This document shows, piece by piece, positions 8,349 to 16,107 of a DNA stretch of 52,384 nucleotides (positions are counted from its first letter, which is position 1; every line of letters starts with the position of its first letter). Where the stretch lies: contig JADYZP010000032.1 in the NCBI GenBank assembly GCA_020853025.1, forward strand, positions 1 to 52,384, in the 5' to 3' direction. The notes under the pieces are model-generated. The model searched no databases. It saw only the letters and a program-made list of their open reading frames with translations, and was not told the origin of the DNA. The position numbers and the translations under genes were made by a program. The stretch comes from Burkholderiales bacterium. GTDB taxonomy: Bacteria > Pseudomonadota > Gammaproteobacteria > Burkholderiales > Casimicrobiaceae.

Positions 8349-8380
8349 GCACGCCCGGCGCGTTACAACGCCGGGCGTGC
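8349..8380 (-). terminator. hairpin between the secreted-protein gene and the sigma gene
   Basis: A perfect 12-base GC-rich stem (8349-8360 with 8369-8380) with an 8-base loop lies 44 bases after the stop of the 8425-9354 gene. On the minus strand it is followed by only two T residues, so termination may be weak. It sits just upstream of the sigma-factor start and would attenuate read-through into it. Confidence 0.55.
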
Positions 8381-8424
8381 ATCGCGATGACGCCGGCGGG
8401 ACCAGGTTCCCGCCGAGCGCTACG

Positions 8425-9354
8425 TCAGCGTCCGGGATCGGGCGCGAAGCGCAGCGTGCCGGGAAACGGATTCGGCTCGCGGCGTGCGTAGTACGGAGTC
8501 GGGTGCGGCAGCACGCCCATTGCAATCAGGTTCTCCCGGCGATCGTACTGGACCGCCAGAGACTCGGCCGGTTGGCTGGTCGCGCGTTCGAATTGCGTCA
8601 CCGACACGCGCGAATCCTCGCTGCGACCGTGGCCGGTGCCGAGCTTGCCGAGGGTCTTTGCCTGGTCCTTGTTCTCTTTGCTTGCTGCTTCGTCGCGCGC
8701 AACCGATTCGCTGGGTGCCGCGGCAGCCGATGGCGCCGTCAACGGCATCGCCTGTGCGTTAGCGCGTGCCTGCTCGTTCTTGCGGGCAGGAACATCGGCA
8801 CCCGATTCCGTCGCCCCCAGCCGGCCGCGCCAATCGCGCTCGCGGTACGACAGGCGCTTCTCCTTCTCCTGGAACACTGCGACGCCGATGACGCCGACGT
8901 TTTGCGGTCGACCGGTGCGCGCGGCGTAGGAGTCACCCAGGTCGGTGAAGTAGAACGCCGCGGTGCGCTCGAGGCTCTTGCGCCAGCCGGAGATCTCCAC
9001 CGACCCCCAGGGCTCGAGCACGTAGCCCGACTGCGCTGGCGACGCGGTGTCGCCGGAGATCACGTTGACGCCGTCGACGCTGGTGACGACCAGGATGCGC
9101 GCGCCGGTGCAGTTGCGGATGCGCACCGCGTACTCATGGCCGGGAACGCCGACGATGTAGTGCCGGCCGTCCTTGGCGAAGACCGGCAGCGCCGTGCGGT
9201 CGACGCGATCGTAGACGTCGACCTGCACCAGGTTGCTCTTCACATACGCGGTCGGATAGGCCGAAGCCTGCGCGGGTGCCGCGCCGGCCAGCAGGCCCGC
9301 GCCGACGAGCGCTGCTGCCAGCGCGCGCCGAAACGTCGAAAACGCATTGTTCAT
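8425..9354 (-). CDS. secreted protein of unknown function
   Basis: The 309 residues begin with a clear Sec signal peptide (FRRALAAALVGAGLLAGAAPAQASA, cleavage about residue 31). A probable beta-rich domain (about 32-165) includes V-Q-V-D-V-Y-D-R-V-D-R, Y-A-V-R-I-R-N-C-T-G and a single cysteine in N-C-T-G. A charged Ala-rich low-complexity stretch follows (about 175-240), then a C-terminal tail with Y-D-R-R-E-N-L-I-A-M-G-V-L and P-N-P-F-P. A GAGG sequence lies upstream of the ATG. I do not recognise the family. Position upstream of an ECF sigma/anti-sigma pair suggests an envelope-related product, possibly controlled by that sigma factor. Confidence 0.75.
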   Translation of the reverse strand: MNNAFSTFRRALAAALVGAGLLAGAAPAQASAYPTAYVKSNLVQVDVYDRVDRTALPVFAKDGRHYIVGVPGHEYAVRIRNCTGARILVVTSVDGVNVISGDTASPAQSGYVLEPWGSVEISGWRKSLERTAAFYFTDLGDSYAARTGRPQNVGVIGVAVFQEKEKRLSYRERDWRGRLGATESGADVPARKNEQARANAQAMPLTAPSAAAAPSESVARDEAASKENKDQAKTLGKLGTGHGRSEDSRVSVTQFERATSQPAESLAVQYDRRENLIAMGVLPHPTPYYARREPNPFPGTLRFAPDPGR

Positions 9355-9482
9355 GATCGTGTCCTCTTGTCGTGAAAGCGGCCCGCCCTCGGACCGTCTT
9401 GCCTTGATTCAACGCAGACGACTGGGCAAAGGGGTTGAAATCGCGGTAGAGGCGGCAGGAAGGGATGCCATAATCCCGGGCG

Positions 9483-10607
9483 ATGGACGCTGCCCCTTCC
9501 GCCAATCTCCCGTTGCTGGTCGCCGGCGGCGCCTTCGCGCTTGCCTTCGTCTTCGGCGCGGTCGCCAATCGGGTCAACTTCTGCACCATGGGTGCGGTTG
9601 CCGACATCGTGAATTTCGGCGATTGGAAGCGGATGCGTATGTGGGTGCTCGCTATCGCTGTTGCCATTGCCGGTAGCGCGATCTTGTCGCTCACCGGCCT
9701 GGTCGACCTGTCGAAGTCGATCTACACCGGCGCCAGGGTCGCGTGGCTGTCCGCCATTGTCGGCGGTTTCCTCTTCGGCTTCGGCATGACGCTCGCCTCC
9801 GGCTGCGGCAGCAAGAGCCTGATCCGCGCCGGTGCCGGAAACCTGAAGTCGCTGATGGTGCTGGTGATGATGGGCATCGCCGCGTACATGACGCTGAAGG
9901 GCCTGTTCGCGGTGTGGCGCAACGCGGCGCTCGATCCGTGGCGTATCGATTTTGGCGCGATGGGGCTCACGACTTCCGACCTGCCGGCGATCGTCGGCGC
10001 CGCAGGATTGGGGGCCGCGGCCAGGATCTGGGTGCCCGTCGTGGCTGCGCTGGCGCTTGCAGTTTTCGTTTTCAAGGATCGCGACTTCCGCGCATCGCCG
10101 ACCCTGATCGGCGGCGGCGTCGTCATCGGCCTGGTGGTCGTCGGCGGCTGGTACGTCACCGGCCATCTCGGCTACCTTGCGGAAGATCCGGCCACACTGG
10201 AAGAAAAATTCTTCGCGACCAATTCCAACCGCCTGGAATCCTTCAGTTTCGTCGCGCCTGTCGCCTACACGCTGGAACTGCTGATGTTCTGGAGCGATCA
10301 GTCGCGCATCGTGACTTTTGGAATTGCCGCCGTGCTCGGCATGCTGGCCGGTTCGGCGGCCTACGCGCTGGCGTCGCGCACGTTCCGCTGGGAAGGCTTC
10401 GGCTCCGTCGAGGACGTCGCCAACCACATGGTCGGCGGCATCCTGATGGGCGCCGGCGGCGTCACCGCGTTGGGCTGTACGATCGGCCAGGGGCTGACCG
10501 GCGTCTCGACGCTGGCGGTCGGCTCGTTCATCGCGCTCGCATCGATCATCGCCGGCAGCGTCGCCGCGCTGCGCTACCAGATGTGGCGCATGGAGCGGAT
10601 CGCGTAG
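9483..10607 (+). CDS. YeeE/YedE (TsuA-type) sulfur-compound transporter
   Basis: Polytopic inner-membrane protein of 374 residues with about nine or ten hydrophobic segments. It has the family cysteine motifs: N-R-V-N-F-C-T-M-G-A near the N-terminus, L-A-S-G-C-G-S-K-S-L-I-R in the first half and A-L-G-C-T-I-G-Q-G-L-T-G in the second half. In characterised members (TsuA) such conserved cysteines relay thiosulfate through the membrane, so thiosulfate or related sulfur uptake is the likely role; the substrate here is inferred. The two halves are internally repeated, as usual for the full-length form. It is divergent from the secreted-protein gene. Confidence 0.87.
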   Translation: MDAAPSANLPLLVAGGAFALAFVFGAVANRVNFCTMGAVADIVNFGDWKRMRMWVLAIAVAIAGSAILSLTGLVDLSKSIYTGARVAWLSAIVGGFLFGFGMTLASGCGSKSLIRAGAGNLKSLMVLVMMGIAAYMTLKGLFAVWRNAALDPWRIDFGAMGLTTSDLPAIVGAAGLGAAARIWVPVVAALALAVFVFKDRDFRASPTLIGGGVVIGLVVVGGWYVTGHLGYLAEDPATLEEKFFATNSNRLESFSFVAPVAYTLELLMFWSDQSRIVTFGIAAVLGMLAGSAAYALASRTFRWEGFGSVEDVANHMVGGILMGAGGVTALGCTIGQGLTGVSTLAVGSFIALASIIAGSVAALRYQMWRMERIA

Positions 10608-10638
10608 GCGATTCCCGCGGCCTCTGCGTTTAATCGTC

Positions 10639-11079
10639 ATGATCGTTTTCGATCTCCGCTGCGCGCATGGCCATTCCTTCGAGGGCTGGTTTGCCTCAGG
10701 CGAAGAATTCGTGCGGCAGCACGACCTGCACCTGGTCCGCTGTCCGATCTGCGACGATGCCCGTGTCGAACGGCTGCCGTCGGCACGCGTCCACGTGCGA
10801 AAGGGCACCGCCACCACCGATCCGCCGCCTGCCGATGACACGCCACAGGAAACGATCGCCGGCTTTCCGGCCGATCTCGTGGCCAAGCTGCGCGAGATCG
10901 TGCGCAACACCGAGGACGTCGGCGAGCGCTTCCCGGAGGAGGCGCGCAGGATCCACTACGACGAAGCGCAGAAGCGCTCGATCCGCGGCCAGGCGTCGCG
11001 CGAGGAAGCCGCAGCGTTGACCGAAGAGGGCATCGAGTTCTCGCAGTTGCCGCCGTTCATCACCGGCAAGTCGCATTAG
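10639..11079 (+). CDS. DUF1178 family protein
   Basis: The 146 residues match the widespread proteobacterial DUF1178 family of unknown function. The N-terminal part (MIVFDLRCAHGHSFEGWF ... VRCPICD) looks like a small zinc ribbon with Cys8, His10/12, Cys35 and Cys38. The C-terminal half is helical and has the family motif G-E-R-F-P-E-E-A-R-R-I-H-Y. It starts 31 bases after the YeeE-type gene on the same strand, so co-transcription is possible. No function is assigned. Confidence 0.88.
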   Translation: MIVFDLRCAHGHSFEGWFASGEEFVRQHDLHLVRCPICDDARVERLPSARVHVRKGTATTDPPPADDTPQETIAGFPADLVAKLREIVRNTEDVGERFPEEARRIHYDEAQKRSIRGQASREEAAALTEEGIEFSQLPPFITGKSH

Positions 11080-11107
11080 CTTGCCGCGCAGCACGCGATG
11101 ACCACGC

Positions 11108-11113
11108 TATAAT
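11108..11113 (+). promoter_or_regulatory. -10 box of tRNA-Lys(UUU)
   Basis: A perfect TATAAT lies 16 bases before the mature tRNA 5' end, a good distance for a tRNA promoter. No strong -35 element at 16-18 bases was seen. Confidence 0.5.
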
Positions 11114-11129
11114 CGCGCCTCTTCCCGGC

Positions 11130-11205
11130 GGGCCGTTAGCTCAGTTGGTAGAGCAGCGGACTTTTAATCCGTTGGTCGGCGGTTCAAATCCGCCACGGCC
11201 TACCA
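11130..11205 (+). tRNA. tRNA-Lys (anticodon UUU)
   Basis: A 76-base cloverleaf with encoded CCA. The acceptor stem GGGCCGT pairs with ACGGCCT (first pair G-U). The D arm is GCTC/GAGC. The anticodon stem GCGGA/TCCGT encloses loop CTTTTAA, giving anticodon TTT. The T arm is GGCGG-TTCAAAT-CCGCC. A second lysine isoacceptor with an identical acceptor stem is at 17883-17958. Confidence 0.97.
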
Positions 11206-11370
11206 AATCTGTGTAGTCCACGTCGGTCGCCGTCAGCCGGGTGAGTGCGACCGGGCAACGCATCGCCATGATACGCGTGCTGTCGTTCGACAGTCGCGGG
11301 CGGCGAGTCCGATGCCCAGGGAATCGACTGCGCAGGGAAGGAAGGCGGGTATGGTTCACGTGACGCTCCA

Positions 11371-13287
11371 ATGCGGCGACCGGAACCGGCTCGCCGCGCC
11401 GCGACTACGCGTGCGCCGATGCCTTGTCCTGGAGCGACGCCCCTCGTGATCTGGCCCCTCGCCCTCTGGCTGACCATCACCACGGCCTGCCTCACTCTGG
11501 CGGTGGTGCACGCGCACGTCTGGTTCCGCAACCGGCGCGCCGTCGCCAACGCCGCCTTTGCGGTACTCGCGGTGAGCGTGGCGGCGTTGGGCTACACCGA
11601 ACTGCGGATAGTTCGCGCCACGACCGTGGCGGAGTACGGCCGCTGGATTTGGCATCTTCAGCTTCCGGTCTGGTCGGCGCTGGTCGCGATCGTGTGGTTC
11701 GTTCGCCACTACCTGCATGCCGGCCGCCCGTGGCTCGGCTGGACCGCGATCGCGCTGCGCACCGTTGCCCTGGTGGTCAATGCCTTTTCTTCGTCGGGCA
11801 TCATTTTTCTCGAGATCGTGTCGGTTGAGCCGGTCACGATTCTTGGCGAGCCCTTCGCGGTCGCGCAGGGGGTGCCCAATCCATGGATGGCACTCGCGCA
11901 CCTTTCGCTGCTGTTTCTCATCCTGTTCGTCGCCGATGCCGTTCGCGATCTGTGGCGTCGGGGCGAACGGCGGCGTGCCATCACCATCGGTGGCAGCATC
12001 GTGGTGTTCATCACGGTGGGAACGATGACCGCGGCGTTGTCGTTCTGGGGGGTTGCCCGCATCCCGCTCGTCGTGATGCTGCTGTTCATCCCGATCGTGG
12101 TGGCGATGAGCTTCGAGCTGAGCCGAGACCTGATTCGCTCCGCCCGGCTCGCCGCGGATCTCGATGTGAAGACCGGCGAATTGCGCGAATCCGAGCAGAA
12201 ACTGGCGCTGGCCGCCGATGCCGCGAACGCGGGCCTGTGGAGCATCGACAACACGACGGGTCGACTGTGGGCCACGCCGCGCGCGCTCGACATGTTCGCG
12301 CTGGCACACGATCGGGAGCATGGCCTGGATGACGTCCTGCGCTTGATCCATCCCGATGACCAGGACCGGGTGCGTGCGTTCGCCGAAGGCGCGCCGGGAA
12401 GGGGCGATACCCCGGCATCGATCGAGTATCGGGTGGTCGACGCCGGGGGCGCAGTCCGCTGGTACGCTTCGCATGGCCGCACGCAGGACAGCGGTGCGCC
12501 CGGGCGCATGGGTCTTATGGGCGTGACCATCGACATCACCGATCGCAAGCGTGCCGAGGATGAGACCGCCTCGCAGCGGGTGGAGCTCGAGCACCTGGCG
12601 CGCGTGGCGACGGTGACCGAGCTGTCGGGCGCGCTCGCGCACGAACTCAACCAGCCGCTGGCGATCATCATGAGCAACGCCGAAGCTGCGCAGCAGTTGC
12701 TGGAACGATCGCCACCGGACTTGTCCGAAATTCGCGCGATCCTGGGCGACATCGTCGCTGCCGACGAACGCGCCGGCGAGGTCATCCGTCGCCTGCGCAA
12801 TCTCCTGAAGCGTGGCGAGCCGAACCGGCAGCCGCTGCTGCTGAACGAGGTGGTGCGCGACGTCGTTCAATTCATGCGCGCCGATCTGGTGCGCCGCGGC
12901 GTGGTGGTAAAGCTGGCGCTCGCGGCCGACTTGCCGCCGGTGCTGGCGGACCGCGTACCGCTCGAGCAGGTGCTGCTCAACATCGTGGGCAATGCCTGCG
13001 ACGCGATGGCGGGGAACGCGTTTGGTGACCGCGTGATCGGCATCGCGACCGGCACGGCGGCGGGCATGGTCAGTCTGCGGATCCACGATGCAGGCTGTGG
13101 ACTGCCGGCGGAACCCGAACGTGTCTTCGCCCCATTCTTTACCACCAAGGAACAGGGGCTCGGCCTGGGCCTGGCGATCTGCCGCTCGATCATTTCCATG
13201 CACGCTGGCAAACTCTGGGCCGAGCCGAATGCCGATCGCGGCGCCACGTTCCATCTCAGTCTGCCCATCGTGACGGGGGCACAATGA
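11371..13287 (+). CDS. membrane-bound PAS-domain sensor histidine kinase
   Basis: Two-component sensor, 638 residues from the ATG at 11371. About seven hydrophobic segments (about residues 26-245) form the sensory input. A PAS/PAC region follows (about 275-393; A-A-N-A-G-L-W-S-I-D ... V-T-I-D-I-T-D-R-K). The phosphoacceptor His424 lies in A-L-A-H-E-L-N-Q-P-L and the HATPase domain has N-I-V-G-N-A-C-D-A-M and G-L-G-L-G-L-A-I-C-R-S. The H-E-L-N-Q-P-L box is typical of FixL/TodS-like kinases. A GTG at 11446, with GGAG 11 bases upstream, is an alternative start just before the first membrane segment. The stop overlaps the next gene by ATGA. Confidence 0.92.
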   Translation: MRRPEPARRAATTRAPMPCPGATPLVIWPLALWLTITTACLTLAVVHAHVWFRNRRAVANAAFAVLAVSVAALGYTELRIVRATTVAEYGRWIWHLQLPVWSALVAIVWFVRHYLHAGRPWLGWTAIALRTVALVVNAFSSSGIIFLEIVSVEPVTILGEPFAVAQGVPNPWMALAHLSLLFLILFVADAVRDLWRRGERRRAITIGGSIVVFITVGTMTAALSFWGVARIPLVVMLLFIPIVVAMSFELSRDLIRSARLAADLDVKTGELRESEQKLALAADAANAGLWSIDNTTGRLWATPRALDMFALAHDREHGLDDVLRLIHPDDQDRVRAFAEGAPGRGDTPASIEYRVVDAGGAVRWYASHGRTQDSGAPGRMGLMGVTIDITDRKRAEDETASQRVELEHLARVATVTELSGALAHELNQPLAIIMSNAEAAQQLLERSPPDLSEIRAILGDIVAADERAGEVIRRLRNLLKRGEPNRQPLLLNEVVRDVVQFMRADLVRRGVVVKLALAADLPPVLADRVPLEQVLLNIVGNACDAMAGNAFGDRVIGIATGTAAGMVSLRIHDAGCGLPAEPERVFAPFFTTKEQGLGLGLAICRSIISMHAGKLWAEPNADRGATFHLSLPIVTGAQ

Positions 13288-13901
13288 GTTCCTCGCGCAA
13301 TGTCTACCTGGTCGACGACGAGCCCGAGCTCACGCGCGCGCTCACCCGCCTGCTGGAGGCGGAGGGCTTCGTCGTCCGCGCCTTCGATTCCGGTGATGAC
13401 TTTCTTCGCCAGGTTTCGAACGGTGACGCCGCGTGCGTGGTGCTGGACGTCGCGATGCCGGGGCTCGATGGGTTGCGGCTGCAGCAGCATCTCGCCGCCA
13501 TGCCCGGGCTCGCCATCGTCTTTCTTACCGGGCACGGCGATATTCCGATGAGCGTGCAAGCAATCAAGGCCGGTGCTGTCGACTTCCTGACCAAACCGGT
13601 CAAGCGCGCCGACCTGCTGCGCGCGGTGGGCTCGGGCCTCGAGCGCGCTCAGGCAATGCATTCGGCGATGAAAGCTCACGCCGATCTGCATGCGCGTCTG
13701 GCATTGCTCACACCGCGCGAGCGCGAGGTGCTCGGGCACGTGATCTCCGGACGGCTGAACAAGATCATTGCCGATCGCCTCGGCACGACCGAGCACACGA
13801 TCAAGGTCCATCGCGGCCGGGTCATGGAGAAACTCGCGGTCGGTTCGGTCGCGGAACTCGTACGCTTCGCGCAGCAGGCAGGAATAGCTCCCGAGTCGTA
13901 G
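13284..13901 (+). CDS. FixJ/TodT-family response regulator
   Basis: Cognate regulator of the upstream kinase: it overlaps it by ATGA and has the matching family architecture. The 205 residues have a receiver domain with acidic D11-D12, phosphoacceptor Asp55 (V-V-L-D-V-A-M-P-G), and Thr and Lys in F-L-T-G-H-G-D and L-T-K-P-V. A linker leads to a LuxR-type helix-turn-helix (L-T-P-R-E-R-E-V-L-G-H-V-I-S-G-R-L-N-K, about 141-159) for DNA binding. The targets are unknown; the sulfatase and patatin genes downstream on the same strand are candidates. Confidence 0.93.
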   Translation: MSSSRNVYLVDDEPELTRALTRLLEAEGFVVRAFDSGDDFLRQVSNGDAACVVLDVAMPGLDGLRLQQHLAAMPGLAIVFLTGHGDIPMSVQAIKAGAVDFLTKPVKRADLLRAVGSGLERAQAMHSAMKAHADLHARLALLTPREREVLGHVISGRLNKIIADRLGTTEHTIKVHRGRVMEKLAVGSVAELVRFAQQAGIAPES

Positions 13902-13959
13902 CGCGTCCGGGCCGGATGGCACCAAGGTTCAATTGCCGCCGACCGCGGCATGGGCAACG

Positions 13960-14355
13960 ATGCGTCCGATGGACGAGCACGCCCGCCTGATCGCGATCCT
14001 CGACGACGAGGTGGAGTTTCGCCTGGCGCTGGCACGCGTGCTCGTCGCGCACCGCTTCGAGTGCGCGAGTTTCACCACGGGTGAAGAGCTGATCGCCGCG
14101 GTCGCGGCCCGTCACTTCGATTGCGTGCTGCTCGACCTCCACATGCCCGGGATGTCGGGCTTCGACGTACTCACCGCGCTGCAGCAGAGCCCGGCGGCAC
14201 CGCCTGCCATCGTTATCACGGGACACGATGACCCGGCCTATCGCGACCGCGGACTTGCCCTGGGCGCCCTCGCTTGTCATCGCAAACCCATCCGGACCGC
14301 CGACCTGCTCACGGCCATCGCGCAGGCATGCGAGCCGCGCTCGGCGCCACCGTGA
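13960..14355 (+). CDS. stand-alone receiver-domain protein
   Basis: A 131-residue single-domain receiver with D15-D16 acidic pair, phosphoacceptor Asp59 (V-L-L-D-L-H-M-P-G), Thr in V-I-T-G-H-D-D and Lys in C-H-R-K-P-I. It has no output domain, so it probably works as a phosphate sink or a protein-interaction switch for the kinase encoded upstream. ATG codons at 13960 and 13969 are both possible starts. Confidence 0.85.
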   Translation: MRPMDEHARLIAILDDEVEFRLALARVLVAHRFECASFTTGEELIAAVAARHFDCVLLDLHMPGMSGFDVLTALQQSPAAPPAIVITGHDDPAYRDRGLALGALACHRKPIRTADLLTAIAQACEPRSAPP

Positions 14356-14490
14356 CGTCGTTATTGCACCTTGGTGGAATAGGCACGCTGCCGGCACCCG
14401 ACTAGGCTGCACGCAGCGAACTCGGAAGGGCCCCTTCGGGACCCGCATGCAACATCCAACACGCGCGAATCGCCCAGACAGGAGACGCCC

Positions 14491-16041
14491 ATGAATCTCG
14501 CCGTCCGTTTGTTCGTTGCCTGCTTCATCGTGGCCGCGGCCCTTCCCGCCGCGGCGCAGATCGCCGCCGCACTCAGCGGCAAGCCCAACATCCTCGTCAT
14601 TTGGGGTGACGACATTGGCCAGTTCAACATCAGCGCCTACAACATGGGCATGATGGGATATCGAACGCCGAACATCGACAGCATCGCCAGGGATGGCGCG
14701 CTGTTCACCGACTGGTATGGACAGCAAAGCTGCACCGCTGGCCGTGCCGCGTTCGTCACCGGGCAATCGCCGATCCGAACGGGCCTCACCAAGGTCGGCC
14801 TGCCGGGTGCGCCCGAGGGCATGAAGAAGGAAGACCCCACGATCGCCACGCTGCTCCGCGCGCAAGGCTACATGACGGGCCAGTTCGGCAAGAATCATCT
14901 GGGCGACCGTGACGACATGCTGCCCAGCGTCCACGGGTTCGACGAATTCTTCGGCAACCTCTACCACCTCAATGCCGAGGAAGAGCCCGAGAACGTGGAC
15001 TACCCGAAGAACCCGGACTTCAAGAAGAAATTCGGTCCCCGCGGCGTCATCCACAGTTTCGCCGATGGCCGCATCACCGACACCGGTCCGCTGACACGCA
15101 AGCGCATGGAGACGATCGACGGTGAAGTCACCGAGAAGGCGCTCGATTTCATGACCCGGGCCAAGCAGGCGAACAAGCCGTTCTTTCTCTGGTGGAACTC
15201 GACGCGGATGCACATCTTCACGCACCTGAAGCCGGAGTCGAAGGGCAAGACGGGCCTGGGCGTCTACGCCGACGGCATGGTCGAGCACGACGGCCACGTC
15301 GGACAGGTGCTCGCCAAGCTGAAGGAATTGGGCCTCGACCAGAACACCATCGTCATGTACTCGACCGATAACGGTGCCGAGACGTTCACCTGGCCCGACG
15401 GCGGCACGACGATGTTCCGTGGCGAGAAAAACACGAACTGGGAAGGCGGCTATCGCGTGCCGACGATGGTTCGCTGGCCCGGTGTGATCAAGCCCGGCAC
15501 GGTCGTCAACGACATCGGAGCGCACGAGGACATGCTGCCGACGCTCGTGGCAGCGGCCGGCGACAAGACCGCGAAGGAGGACCTGCTGCAGGGCCGCACG
15601 ATCGGCAACATGACGTACAAGGTTCACCTCGACGGGTATGACCTGGGTCCCGCGTTGCGCGGCGAAGCGCCCTGGCCGCGTCGCGAGTTCATCTACTGGA
15701 CCGACGACGGCAGCGTCGCCGCTCTGCGCTACGACAACTGGAAGGTCACCTTTTTGAAGCAGGACGCGCACGGGCTCAACGTGTGGCTGAACCCGTTCGT
15801 GGCGCTGCGCGCGCCGCTGATCGGCAATTTGCGCATGGACCCGTTCGAGCGCGCCGAGGAAGAAAACGCGATGGGTTATCAGCAGTGGTTCATGGATCAC
15901 ATGTTCGCGATCGCACCGGCGGGTGCCTACGTCGGCCAGTGGCTGCAAAGCTTTCGCGATTTCCCGCCGCGGCAGAAGCCGGGCAGCTTCAACCTCGATC
16001 GCGTGATGGAAGCGGTGACCCGGGGCGCGGGAGACAAGTAG
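14491..16041 (+). CDS. periplasmic arylsulfatase (type I sulfatase)
   Basis: Hydrolyses sulfate esters; the natural substrate cannot be told. The 516 residues start after AGGAG and carry a Sec signal peptide (cleavage after A-A-A-Q, about residue 23). Metal-binding Asp40 and Asp41 lie in W-G-D-D-I-G. The sulfatase signature is C81-T-A-G-R85, the C-x-A-x-R version of C-x-P-x-R in which Cys becomes formylglycine. D-N-G-A-E and the G-E-K-N-x-N-W-E-G-G-Y-R-V-P block are also present. No formylglycine-generating enzyme gene is in the window. The patatin-like gene follows after 66 bases, probably in one operon. Confidence 0.92.
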   Translation: MNLAVRLFVACFIVAAALPAAAQIAAALSGKPNILVIWGDDIGQFNISAYNMGMMGYRTPNIDSIARDGALFTDWYGQQSCTAGRAAFVTGQSPIRTGLTKVGLPGAPEGMKKEDPTIATLLRAQGYMTGQFGKNHLGDRDDMLPSVHGFDEFFGNLYHLNAEEEPENVDYPKNPDFKKKFGPRGVIHSFADGRITDTGPLTRKRMETIDGEVTEKALDFMTRAKQANKPFFLWWNSTRMHIFTHLKPESKGKTGLGVYADGMVEHDGHVGQVLAKLKELGLDQNTIVMYSTDNGAETFTWPDGGTTMFRGEKNTNWEGGYRVPTMVRWPGVIKPGTVVNDIGAHEDMLPTLVAAAGDKTAKEDLLQGRTIGNMTYKVHLDGYDLGPALRGEAPWPRREFIYWTDDGSVAALRYDNWKVTFLKQDAHGLNVWLNPFVALRAPLIGNLRMDPFERAEEENAMGYQQWFMDHMFAIAPAGAYVGQWLQSFRDFPPRQKPGSFNLDRVMEAVTRGAGDK

Positions 16042-16107
16042 CCAGGTGACGGTGGACGCATTCGGCTGTCTCGCGTACCAATGATGATCAACCCCTGGAG
16101 CTCGACC

